The translations under genes and the position numbers were made by a program. Of a stretch of 7,628 bases of DNA, positions 1 through 6,666 are shown piece by piece. The notes under the pieces were generated by a model that was not told the DNA's origin, made no database searches, and saw nothing but the letters and a program-made list of their open reading frames with translations. Within the stretch, counting starts at the first letter, position 1. Each line of letters opens with the position of its first letter. This stretch comes from Deltaproteobacteria bacterium (lineage in GTDB: Bacteria > Desulfobacterota > Binatia > UBA9968), in the NCBI GenBank assembly GCA_005879435.1, contig VBKX01000334.1, positions 1-7,628 of the forward strand. Reading direction: 5' to 3'.

Positions 1-1
1 C

Positions 2-1162
2 TTATTTACCTCCGAATCCGTTTCGGAAGGTCATCCGGACAAGCTCTGTGACCAGGTTTCTGACGCAATCTTGGACGCCCATCTGGCCGGAGACCCGAAC
101 AGCCGGGTAGCGTGCGAAAGCCTTGCCAAGACCGGCATGGTCGTCGTTGCTGGAGAGATCACCAGCAGCGCGAAAGTCAGCTACGTCGACATCGTTCGTG
201 AAGTGGTGCGTGAAATCGGCTACACCGATTCCGCCATGGGATTTGACGGCCAAACCTGCGCAATTCTTACCGCGATTGAACAACAATCACCAGATATTTC
301 CCAGGGCGTGACCGAAGGCGAGGGTTTGCACAAAGAACAAGGCGCCGGCGATCAAGGCATGATGTTCGGCTACGCTTGCGATGAAACTCCGGAGCTGATG
401 CCGTTCCCGATCCAAATGGCGCACGGCTTGGTGCGCTACCTCGCCAAAATTCGCAAAGGCGGTGAAGCCTATTTTCTCCGGCCCGACAGCAAGTCCCAAG
501 TCACCGTGGAGTACCGCGACGGTAAGCCAGTGAAAGTCAAAAACGTCGTTATCTCCACGCAACATAGCCCCGACGTGGATTACAGTAAATTACGCGAGAC
601 GATCATTGACGGCGTGATCAAGGCCGTCATTCCCGCGCAATACCTCGACAAGGATACGGTTTATCACGTCAATCCGACGGGGCGTTTCGTCGTCGGCGGG
701 CCGCAAGGCGATTGCGGTCTCACCGGTCGAAAAATCATCGTCGACACTTACGGCGGGATGGGACGCCATGGCGGCGGCGCTTTTTCCGGCAAAGATCCGT
801 CCAAAGTCGACCGTAGCGCGGCCTACATGGCGCGGTATGTGGCGAAAAATATCGTGGCCGCGGAGTTGGCGCAGCGCTGCGAAGTGCAACTCGCTTACGT
901 CATCGGCGTGGCGCAACCGGTTTCAGTGCTTGTCGAAACCTTCGGCACGGGCGTAATCCCCGAAGGGAAAATCGCCAAGATCGTGCAAGATAATTTTGAT
1001 TTGAGCCCCAAAGGCATCATTCAAACTCTCGATCTCAAACGACCCATTTATCGTCCGACAGCCGCCTATGGACACTTTGGCCGCACGCCGGAAGATGGGC
1101 TGTTTACCTGGGAAAAAACCGACCGGGCGGCGGATCTCAAAAAAGCCGCGGGTCGGGTCTAG
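2..1162 (+). CDS. metK: S-adenosylmethionine synthase, 5' end cut by window
   Basis: Makes S-adenosylmethionine, the main cellular methyl donor, from methionine and ATP in the cytoplasm. The reading frame is open from base 2 and begins LFTSESVSEGHPDK, which is normally preceded by only a few residues, so about 4-6 codons plus the start lie outside the window. The 386 visible residues match the usual full length of about 385-400. Visible signatures are the N-terminal GHPDK motif with its catalytic His, GAGDQG followed by MFGYA (bases 341-358 onward), DCGLTGRKIIVDTYGG, and the glycine-rich GGGAFSGKDPSKVDRS segment (from base 770) that binds ATP phosphates and metal. The C-terminus AAYGHFGR...FTWEKTD is also typical. 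ahcY follows after 29 nt, so the two are probably co-transcribed: MetK makes the methyl donor and AhcY clears the by-product. Any SAM-responsive leader would lie upstream and cannot be judged. The identification is secure. Confidence 0.98.
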   Translation, partial: LFTSESVSEGHPDKLCDQVSDAILDAHLAGDPNSRVACESLAKTGMVVVAGEITSSAKVSYVDIVREVVREIGYTDSAMGFDGQTCAILTAIEQQSPDISQGVTEGEGLHKEQGAGDQGMMFGYACDETPELMPFPIQMAHGLVRYLAKIRKGGEAYFLRPDSKSQVTVEYRDGKPVKVKNVVISTQHSPDVDYSKLRETIIDGVIKAVIPAQYLDKDTVYHVNPTGRFVVGGPQGDCGLTGRKIIVDTYGGMGRHGGGAFSGKDPSKVDRSAAYMARYVAKNIVAAELAQRCEVQLAYVIGVAQPVSVLVETFGTGVIPEGKIAKIVQDNFDLSPKGIIQTLDLKRPIYRPTAAYGHFGRTPEDGLFTWEKTDRAADLKKAAGRV

Positions 1163-1191
1163 TTCAAAAAAAAACGGAGGAAGCGGTTACG

Positions 1192-2460
1192 ATGGCGGGA
1201 AAGAAATACGACGTCAAAGATCTGCGTCTAGCCGACGGGGGGCGCAAACGGATTCTCTGGGCCGGTCAAGATATGCCGGTTCTGGAACGAGTGAAGGAAC
1301 GGTTCCGGAAAGAAAAACCACTTAGCGGCATGCGTTTCTCGGCATGTCTTCACGTTACGGCTGAGACAGCAAATCTGGTTCAGACACTCAAAGCGGGTGG
1401 TGCGGACGTGCTTCTATGCGCGTCAAATCCGCTGTCGACGCAGGACGACGTGGCGGCGTCACTAGTGAAACACGACAAAGTTCCGGTTTTTGCGATCAAA
1501 GGCGAGGACAACAAAAGCTATTACAGCCATTTGAGAACGGCGCTCGATCACAAACCGGTAATCACGATGGACGACGGCGCCGACCTGGTGTCGCTGCTGC
1601 ACACGGATTACGCTCATCTTGCGTCCAATCTGGTCGCGAGCATGGAAGAGACGACAACGGGTGTGATTCGCCTGCGGGCGCTGGAAAAAGACGGCGCGCT
1701 CAAGATTCCCGTCATCGCGGTCAACGACGCAGCGACCAAACATCTCTTCGACAATCGTTACGGTACCGGTCAGTCGACCATCGACGGCGTGATTCGCGCG
1801 ACCGATATGCTCATCGCCGGCAAACGCGTCGTTGTCGCCGGCTACGGTTGGTGCGGCAAAGGCGTCGCGTCGCGCGCGCGCGGCATGGGCGCGAAAGTCA
1901 TCGTCACCGAAGTCGACGCGGTGCGGGCTTTAGAGGCCGCGATGGATGGTCTTGAAGTGATGACGATGAAAGAAGCGGCGCGCATCGGTGATCTTTTCAT
2001 CACGCTTACCGGTGATATGCACGTAATCGCCGAGGATCATCTCAGGGCGATGAAAGACGGCGCCGTGATCTGCAATTCGGGGCACTTCGATATCGAGATC
2101 GACCTCAAGGCGCTAAAGAAACTCTCGAGCAAAGTGGAAAAAAACGTACGCAACTTCGTCGATGCTTACGTGTTCCCCGGCGGCAAGAGGATCTATCTGC
2201 TCGGCGAAGGACGATTGGTGAATTTAGCCGCGGCCGAGGGGCATCCTGCATCGGTAATGGATATGAGCTTTGCGACGCAAGCGCTCGCTTCGGAGTGGGC
2301 GGTGAAAAACCGCGGGAAACTTACCCAAAAAGTTTACGAGGTACCGATCGACGTAGAGAACTGGGTGGCGAAATTGAAGTTGTCGTCGATGGGCATTCGC
2401 ATTGACAGTTTGAGCAAAGAGCAGCAAAAGTATCTGTCTTCCTGGTCGCACGGAACGTAA
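1192..2460 (+). CDS. ahcY: Adenosylhomocysteinase, short archaeal/Thermotoga type
   Basis: Hydrolyses S-adenosylhomocysteine to adenosine and homocysteine, relieving inhibition of methyltransferases and returning homocysteine to the methionine cycle. At 422 aa it is shorter than the ~430-475 aa eukaryotic/proteobacterial form and ends without the usual YRY tail. Its wording (ACLHVTAETANLVQTLKAGGA, SNPLSTQDDVAASL, EETTTGVIRLRAL) is that of the archaeal/Thermotoga branch. Likely catalytic residues by comparison with the human enzyme are H54, D127/D128, E152/E153, K183 and D187 (in TKHLFDN). The Rossmann NAD loop GYGWCGKG is at 217-224, with H298 (GHFD) and H351 (GHPASVMDMSF). The position of human Cys195 is Thr (YGTGQS). 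The family motif ADWGR reads ADGGR at residues 14-18. The ATG at 1192 is preceded by GGAGGAAG with a rather long spacer. Members of this branch in methanogens can prefer S-inosylhomocysteine, so substrate is inferred from family and context. Confidence 0.96.
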   Translation: MAGKKYDVKDLRLADGGRKRILWAGQDMPVLERVKERFRKEKPLSGMRFSACLHVTAETANLVQTLKAGGADVLLCASNPLSTQDDVAASLVKHDKVPVFAIKGEDNKSYYSHLRTALDHKPVITMDDGADLVSLLHTDYAHLASNLVASMEETTTGVIRLRALEKDGALKIPVIAVNDAATKHLFDNRYGTGQSTIDGVIRATDMLIAGKRVVVAGYGWCGKGVASRARGMGAKVIVTEVDAVRALEAAMDGLEVMTMKEAARIGDLFITLTGDMHVIAEDHLRAMKDGAVICNSGHFDIEIDLKALKKLSSKVEKNVRNFVDAYVFPGGKRIYLLGEGRLVNLAAAEGHPASVMDMSFATQALASEWAVKNRGKLTQKVYEVPIDVENWVAKLKLSSMGIRIDSLSKEQQKYLSSWSHGT

Positions 2461-2483
2461 TTCGCAAATTTCATTTATTCTTG

Positions 2484-2520
2484 AAGGGCTTCGGAGGTCG
2501 ATCACTTCCGAAGCCTTTTT
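2484..2520 (+). terminator. Rho-independent terminator of metK-ahcY
   Basis: An 11-bp stem, GGCTTCGGAGG (2487-2497) paired with CTTCCGAAGCC (2505-2515) with one G-U pair, encloses a 7-nt loop and runs straight into a T tract (2516-2520, then GTTTT). Bases AAG at 2484-2486 can extend the stem into the T tract. It begins 23 nt after the ahcY stop and separates the methyl-cycle operon from the next transcription unit. Confidence 0.9.
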
Positions 2521-2555
2521 GTTTTGTGGCGAACTGACAAGTCGATCTTTCGAGC

Positions 2556-2585
2556 TTGACGGCGCGCTGGCCGAGGGATTAATAC
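2556..2585 (+). promoter_or_regulatory. Possible sigma70-type promoter before the cupin gene
   Basis: TTGACG at 2556-2561 is a near-consensus -35 box. An A+T-rich TTAATACTAAT stretch lies 17-18 nt downstream (TAATAC at 2580-2585), but its match to TATAAT is weak. The placement, just after a terminator and about 45 nt before the next ATG, supports a new transcription unit starting here. A modest hairpin with a TTCG loop (2541-2560, one mismatch) overlaps the -35 and could be an operator or chance. Confidence 0.4.
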
Positions 2586-2630
2586 TAATTTCAGTAGCGC
2601 GATTCGCAAAACCTTTCTAAGGAGGATTCT

Positions 2631-3215
2631 ATGTCTCACTCTGCGGTGCAAAAGTTTATCGACGCCACGCGCGCGCTATTTGCCGTTGAATCCGACCCGG
2701 CCAAACGTTGGCAGAAGATGCCGCCTTTGCTTGAGGAACTGCTGGCGAATCCAGCGATCAAGGAGCAATCGAAGAGTTGGCCCGATTGTTCGCAAGGGAG
2801 CGAGCGGGCGGAAAATTTACTCTTCTACGAGGATCCCGATTACAAGTTCGTAATCAACGGCCTGATCAAAGCGCCGAAAACCAGAACGCAGATCCACGAT
2901 CACGCGCACAATTGGACATTGTATGGAGTTCTCGACGGCACCGAGACGATAGAACGATATAAGCGCGTCGATGACCGATCGAAGGCCGACTATGCGGAAA
3001 TCCGTAAGACGGTTAACGTGAAGGTCGGCGCAGGCAAGATCGATCTGGTGCCGCCCTATGAAATCCACGCTGAGGAGAGCGGCGACGAACGCACGGTGGC
3101 GATCATCGTGCGCGCGGAAAAGGCCGGAGGGTTTCTTCAGGGCCGATATGATCCAGTGACGAACAAGTATTGGCAAGGCTACGGTCCGAAGCAGCTTCCG
3201 TACGAACTAAAGTAG
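2631..3215 (+). CDS. Cupin protein resembling cysteine/thiol dioxygenases
   Basis: A 194-aa protein with a single-cupin layout. Residues 1-55 are mostly helical. A beta-rich core follows from about residue 62. Cupin motif 1 is at about 88-103 (IHDHAHNWTLYGVLDG), and motif 2 at about 136-150 (KIDLVPPYEIHAEESG). Probable metal ligands are two His of the H89-D-H91-A-H93 cluster plus H146, as in the three-His iron site of cysteine dioxygenase-like enzymes. No catalytic Cys-Tyr pair can be assigned by eye. It should be a soluble cytosolic metalloenzyme. The substrate is unknown; a small thiol such as cysteine is one possibility by family analogy. AAGGAGG at 2619-2625, 5 nt before the ATG, is the best ribosome site in the window and fixes the start. 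It appears to be the first gene of the unit that continues with the asparaginase-like and nitrile hydratase-like genes. The cupin fold is fairly sure; thiol oxidation is tentative. Confidence 0.7.
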   Translation: MSHSAVQKFIDATRALFAVESDPAKRWQKMPPLLEELLANPAIKEQSKSWPDCSQGSERAENLLFYEDPDYKFVINGLIKAPKTRTQIHDHAHNWTLYGVLDGTETIERYKRVDDRSKADYAEIRKTVNVKVGAGKIDLVPPYEIHAEESGDERTVAIIVRAEKAGGFLQGRYDPVTNKYWQGYGPKQLPYELK

Positions 3216-3261
3216 ATCGGCCGCCGCGGTAATTCATTTATTTCTCCAGTCGAGTTAAATT

Positions 3262-4941
3262 GTGGCTACTGGATCTAGCAGGGACAAGCCTCGCATCGCA
3301 GTTTTCTCCGGGCCGACGGCGACGATCCAAAATACCGAGCCGTTGGTTACCAGCAACAAGGCGCGCGAAAAATACGGCTTGCCGCCGCGGGCACATGCAG
3401 ACGGTTCGCCGATGCGGTTCGATGTCCTGCGGCCGCAGCGATTGGCTGGCCCGGTCACCGTTTACATCGAGCAATTTAGCGCCCATCCACTGGAACGCGA
3501 TGCCGCGGAACTTTACACGCCTCCGGACGGATATCTCGACGCCGGCGGCGTTTTTCACAAAGAGCGAACCAGTCTAACGGACAAACCCGTTTACGAGGTC
3601 ACGCTCAAGCCGGAAGATGGTTTGTATCCGCTTCCTTACATGGCGCGTCAATTGAACGGCCAAGCGTGGGAGCTGGACGCAACGGAGAAGAACGCGCCGG
3701 GCGAACTTTGTCGCGTGCCGTTTTTTCCCGACGGCTCGCGTCTCTTCGAAGAGATCGATCGCTTGGGAGTTTCCGACGAGGGCTTGGGTTGCCTGCTCAC
3801 GGCAAAAGCCGACTTCGATTTTTACCGCGCGCTGCCGTCCGGCGGTTACGCAACAGGTCGCCGCGCCGGCGAACGAACAGATATCGGCGACGGCGATATC
3901 GCACCAGAGACTCGGGGCGTGGAGTTTTTCCCCTACCGGCCCGGATATTTGCGCAAGGAGCCGCCGATGGCGGCGCTGGCGCGAGTGACCAATGTCGTTC
4001 AACACGCTCTCGCAAGCGGCAAATATCTCGGTGCGATTTGGCTCGAAGGTAGCCTGATCGACACAACGGCGCCCATCGCAGGTAATTCCTCGCAGCGGCC
4101 GCACGGCGCGATCGCCAACGACGGCGACCGCAATATCGTCGACTCGGTAAACTACATCACCTCACGGATTTGGGCTGATGAGAACGGGCGCGATTGTATC
4201 GGCGCGGTGGCCATCCTAGACGAGCAGATTTTCACTTCGCGCGACGTGCAGAAATCAGACGCGAGGCCTGGCGGCTACGTCGCCACCGGCGGCCATGGCG
4301 GGATCATCGGACGGATGGGTCATCCGGGCGCTCCGCAGTTTTCGTTCAAGCCGGTCAAGCGGCATACGCATAATTCGGTGGTAAATCACGGCCGGTTGCC
4401 GAGAGAGGTTCAAGGTTGCAACGTTCAAGGTTCAAGGGTCGGGACAATTGCAGTTGCGATCAAGGATGGTGCCGGAGATTTGCTGCCGACTGCTATTCCC
4501 ACAGTTACGATCGTCAAGCATGCGCGTTACTTGCAGGAAAATACTTCAGGAGATGCCAGTAGCGAAGTCGATATACTTGCGCGGATTGAAAAGAATTTGC
4601 GTGATGCGCCGCTGGCCGGATTCGTCGCCGAAGGCTCGGCGCCGTTCGGCGCCATGAGCAATTCGGTCGACGCGGCGTTGAAGCGCGCCACGTTCAGCGG
4701 CATGCCGGTGGTGAAAGTTGGCAGAGGGAATGCCGGCGGCTTCGTCGATCCCACGCGCGACCCGCTGGCGATCGCCGGCAGCAATTTAACCGCGACGAAG
4801 GCTCGGTTGTTGTTGATGGCGTGCTTGATGAAGTTTGGTTGCTTGCGGCCTGCTGTGAACCCGGCGAAGCCGACCGCGGCAGAAACTGAGGCGGCCAAAG
4901 CCAAGTTGAAACAGTACCAGGAAATATTCGATACGCACTGA
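3262..4941 (+). CDS. Large divergent asparaginase/glutaminase-superfamily protein
   Basis: A 559-aa protein whose ends follow the L-asparaginase plan but which is about 200 residues longer than the usual 320-350. Residues 12-30 (IAVFSGPTATIQNTEPLVT) replace the first-strand TGGTIA loop, with T19 as the likely nucleophile equivalent. Residues 278-295 (QRPHGAIANDGDRNIVDS) match the AMRP...SADGPLN region. Residues 314-331 (GAVAILDEQIFTSRDVQK) match the strand ending RDVTK, keeping the catalytic-type Lys (K331). Residues 449-495 resemble the GTGNG...GVPVV domain, and 504-522 the conserved LTPQKARILL helix. The canonical HGTDT dyad is not found, and residues 97-250 have no counterpart I recognise. 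No signal peptide is seen. The start is GTG, chosen because an in-frame stop (TAA, 3256-3258) lies just upstream and the first-strand motif needs this N-terminus; the ribosome site is weak. It lies 46 nt after the cupin and 32 nt before the nitrile hydratase-like gene. Amide hydrolysis is inferred; the altered site may mean a different substrate or lost activity. Confidence 0.72.
   Translation: MATGSSRDKPRIAVFSGPTATIQNTEPLVTSNKAREKYGLPPRAHADGSPMRFDVLRPQRLAGPVTVYIEQFSAHPLERDAAELYTPPDGYLDAGGVFHKERTSLTDKPVYEVTLKPEDGLYPLPYMARQLNGQAWELDATEKNAPGELCRVPFFPDGSRLFEEIDRLGVSDEGLGCLLTAKADFDFYRALPSGGYATGRRAGERTDIGDGDIAPETRGVEFFPYRPGYLRKEPPMAALARVTNVVQHALASGKYLGAIWLEGSLIDTTAPIAGNSSQRPHGAIANDGDRNIVDSVNYITSRIWADENGRDCIGAVAILDEQIFTSRDVQKSDARPGGYVATGGHGGIIGRMGHPGAPQFSFKPVKRHTHNSVVNHGRLPREVQGCNVQGSRVGTIAVAIKDGAGDLLPTAIPTVTIVKHARYLQENTSGDASSEVDILARIEKNLRDAPLAGFVAEGSAPFGAMSNSVDAALKRATFSGMPVVKVGRGNAGGFVDPTRDPLAIAGSNLTATKARLLLMACLMKFGCLRPAVNPAKPTAAETEAAKAKLKQYQEIFDTH
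4408..4436 (+). repeat. GTTCAAG heptamer repeat inside a coding region
   Basis: Three exact GTTCAAG units (4408-4414, 4423-4429, 4430-4436) flank one degenerate 8-base unit GTTGCAAC (4415-4422). The tract encodes about residues V383 to S391 of the asparaginase-like protein. That stretch (VQGCNVQGS) is low in complexity and falls in a loop-like segment between the RDVQK strand and the GTIAVAIKD strand. The array is too short and its units too close for a CRISPR. Confidence 0.75.
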
Positions 4942-4973
4942 TTGGAGCAGTTCACGGATCATCGGGGGATCTC

Positions 4974-6053
4974 ATGTCAGGCGATCATGGACATTCACAC
5001 AAGCCGTTCGAGGGGCACATGCACGACTTCGACGCGCATATTCGCGCTGTCGAGGAAGATCTGGAGTATTACCGGGCCAAGCGCTTCGAGCCGCGCGTTT
5101 TCTATTTACTACGGCGTAACGTCGTGATGTTTTCTGATTTGCTCAAGGCCCGTGTCGAGCTCAAGCGCAAAAATCAATTTTTCAAGCCAAGAAAGCCCGA
5201 GGGAAAAAACATCGAAGCCCGCGTGCGCTATCTGGAAGAGTGGCTCGACGAATACGTCAAAGGCATCGCTCTCGTTTCAGCGCGCGCCGTCGAGGCGATG
5301 GACATGGTCACCGAGGACAATCGCAAAGAGCGCGGTGATTACGATGAGTTTTTCAAAATCAAAAAGAAAGAACACCACGGCACGCTTGAAGAACGCATGG
5401 TGAATTTGGAGCAGGATTTAAAAGATTACCAGGAATTGCTCGAGGTGTTTGTTCAGGCGTTGATTCAGCGCGGCTGGTCGACTCGCGAGGAGCTGGAGCA
5501 GCGTTGGAAGCAGCTCCATGAACAGCGGCCCTGGGCCGGCGGCGTCATTGTCGCGAAAGCGTGGACTGATCCTGAGTTCAAACACGCGCTGCTCGCGACG
5601 GGCCGAGAAGCACTTCGAGAGATGGGTGTGCACCAGGGTAAAGTCGGTAAACTGGTCGTCGTTGAGAACACCGATAAAGTTCACAACGTGATCGTTTGCA
5701 CTTTGTGCTCCTGCTATCCCTACGACATTCTCGGCGACACGCCATGGTGGTACAAGCATGAGAGCTACCGGACCAACATCGTCCAGAACCCGCGCGCTTG
5801 CATCAGGGATATGTTTGGGTTGGACATCCCCGCCGGTAAGGAAGTTCAGGTTTACGACAGCACGTCCGACGTGCGTTATTTTGTTCTGCCGCAGCAGCCC
5901 GCCGGCACAGAAGAAATGTCGGAGAACGAATTAGCCAAGCTCGTGACCGTCGACAGTTTGATTGGTGCGGGCTACGCTCTGGAACCTGCGCAGTTACAAC
6001 AGGCGAAAAAATTAGGGGCGACGCCGGAAGCGCCCCGGGTGCGCCCGGATTGA
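4974..6053 (+). CDS. Nitrile hydratase alpha / thiocyanate hydrolase gamma-type protein, N-terminally extended
   Basis: Residues from about 150 to 335 are a clear nitrile hydratase alpha core: VIVAKAWTDPEF (191-202), VVVENTDKVHNVIVCTLCSCY (228-248), WYKHESYR, VYDSTSDVRYFVLPQQPAGTE (293-313) and LVTVDSLIG (323-331). The metal claw is C242-T-L-C245-S246-C247. Its VCTLCSCY form is the cobalt-type signature, and in known members the second and third Cys become sulfinic and sulfenic acids. Nitrile hydratases turn nitriles into amides; thiocyanate hydrolase uses the same site on thiocyanate. The usual alpha chain is about 200-245 aa, so the 359-aa length is unusual. Residues 1-22 are His-rich (MSGDHGHSHKPFEGHMHDFDAH), then helical segments at 19-67 and 80-120 resemble the arm at 138-181. 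GGGGGAT 5 nt before the ATG supports the start. The stop lies 8 nt before the beta-like ATG, implying translational coupling. The family is certain, the exact substrate is not. Confidence 0.92.
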   Translation: MSGDHGHSHKPFEGHMHDFDAHIRAVEEDLEYYRAKRFEPRVFYLLRRNVVMFSDLLKARVELKRKNQFFKPRKPEGKNIEARVRYLEEWLDEYVKGIALVSARAVEAMDMVTEDNRKERGDYDEFFKIKKKEHHGTLEERMVNLEQDLKDYQELLEVFVQALIQRGWSTREELEQRWKQLHEQRPWAGGVIVAKAWTDPEFKHALLATGREALREMGVHQGKVGKLVVVENTDKVHNVIVCTLCSCYPYDILGDTPWWYKHESYRTNIVQNPRACIRDMFGLDIPAGKEVQVYDSTSDVRYFVLPQQPAGTEEMSENELAKLVTVDSLIGAGYALEPAQLQQAKKLGATPEAPRVRPD

Positions 6054-6061
6054 GCGGAACT

Positions 6062-6343
6062 ATGGAATACACCGACAGCAAGTATAAAATCGGCGACGCG
6101 GTCATGGTCGCCGCAGAAAATTCCACCGGCAATCCACGTACACCGAAATATATCAGAGGTAAACGGGGCGTTGTCGGCTCGGTGCATGGTATCCTGGAAA
6201 ACATCCGAGACCACCGCGGCATTCATAATCCACTTTACACCGTCAGGTTTGACCTAAGCGAGGTGTCGACCTGCCACGATCAGGATTCGATCTGGGTGGA
6301 TGTGCATGAGGAGTGGTTGAGCGAGGTGAGGCCGGATAGCTGA
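6062..6343 (+). CDS. Nitrile hydratase beta C-terminal half (thiocyanate hydrolase small-subunit-like)
   Basis: A 93-aa protein made solely of the SH3-like barrel that forms the C-terminal half of nitrile hydratase beta. The match runs from YKIGDAVMV through TPKYIRGKRGVVGSVHG and NPLYTVRFDLSEV to DSIWVDVHEEWL. The KYIRGKRG segment holds the conserved arginine stretch that in known enzymes helps contact the oxidised claw cysteines of alpha. The beta N-terminal helical half, about 100 residues, is absent. Thiocyanate hydrolase likewise has its beta-equivalent split into two chains, so this may be the C-terminal partner. I prefer ATG 6062: a TTG at 6050 is in frame and overlaps the upstream stop but has no ribosome site, whereas AGCGGA lies just before 6062. 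It should assemble with the upstream alpha-like protein. An unusual Cys (C75) sits in the ELWG-equivalent loop. Confidence 0.87.
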   Translation: MEYTDSKYKIGDAVMVAAENSTGNPRTPKYIRGKRGVVGSVHGILENIRDHRGIHNPLYTVRFDLSEVSTCHDQDSIWVDVHEEWLSEVRPDS

Positions 6344-6358
6344 AAATGAATGTTGGTC

Positions 6359-6666
6359 ATGAATGAACCGCACGATAAAATCTTAAACTACGGCATCTGT
6401 GTATTCGGTGTTATTGGTTCATTATTATTTTCCGGCCTGTTTGTTCATGTTTCACCAACACTCTTGTTCTTTTGGGGAATATTTTTGTCGGTTTAGTTTT
6501 GATTTCTGCTCTCTATTTAGTAGGGACTCTAGTTTTTAGCATTTCGCCGCGTTCCGGGTCTCTTGTTCACTTCCTCCAGTTGCTCTGCAATGTTTTACCG
6601 AGTGTTTATCTTCTGATCGGATACGCTGAGAAGACGCAAATTTCTACGCCACCGGGCTGCTGTTAA
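6359..6666 (+). pseudogene. Possible frameshifted small membrane protein in an A+T-richer gap
   Basis: The 364 bases between the beta-like gene and the convergent MetE-like gene are visibly A+T-richer than the rest. An ATG at 6359 opens a 45-codon frame (MNEPHDKILNYGICVFGVIG...) ending at TAG 6494-6496. An overlapping frame then runs to TAA 6664-6666 and continues the hydrophobic pattern (FVGLVLISALYLVGTLVFSI, then LVHFLQLLCNVLPSVYLLIG). Adding one T to the five-T run at 6482-6486 would join them into about 102 residues with three or more membrane segments. This suggests a one-base deletion or a sequencing error. There is no good ribosome site, no family I recognise, and the hydrophobicity could partly reflect T-rich DNA, so this is tentative. 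No terminator or RNA gene was seen in the gap. Confidence 0.35.

Noticed and set aside
2..916. Long open frames on the minus strand across metK
   Set aside because: They are antisense shadows of a conserved gene: no ribosome sites, Arg/His-rich composition and no family resemblance.
1416..1955. A 179-codon plus-strand frame inside ahcY
   Set aside because: The translation is dominated by Arg and low-complexity basic runs, as expected from an out-of-frame reading of G+C-rich coding DNA; ahcY in the other frame is unambiguous.
2461..2630. Riboswitch or small RNA between ahcY and the cupin gene
   Set aside because: Beyond the terminator, a weak hairpin and a possible promoter, no SAM, SAH or other riboswitch core could be recognised in the 170 bases.
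3574..4104. Minus-strand 176-codon frame opposite the asparaginase-like gene
   Set aside because: It has no recognisable domain or ribosome site and lies entirely within a better supported gene.
4408..4436. CRISPR-like short repeats
   Set aside because: The units are 7 bases, directly adjacent, without spacers, and lie inside a coding sequence.
6050..6061. TTG 6050 as the start of the beta-like gene
   Set aside because: It would overlap the upstream stop but has no ribosome-binding sequence; ATG 6062 has AGCGGA just before it and the family match begins after it.
6472..6666. Stand-alone 64-residue membrane protein starting at TTG 6472
   Set aside because: There is no ribosome site and the start lies inside an overlapping hydrophobic frame; it fits better as the second part of a frameshifted gene.
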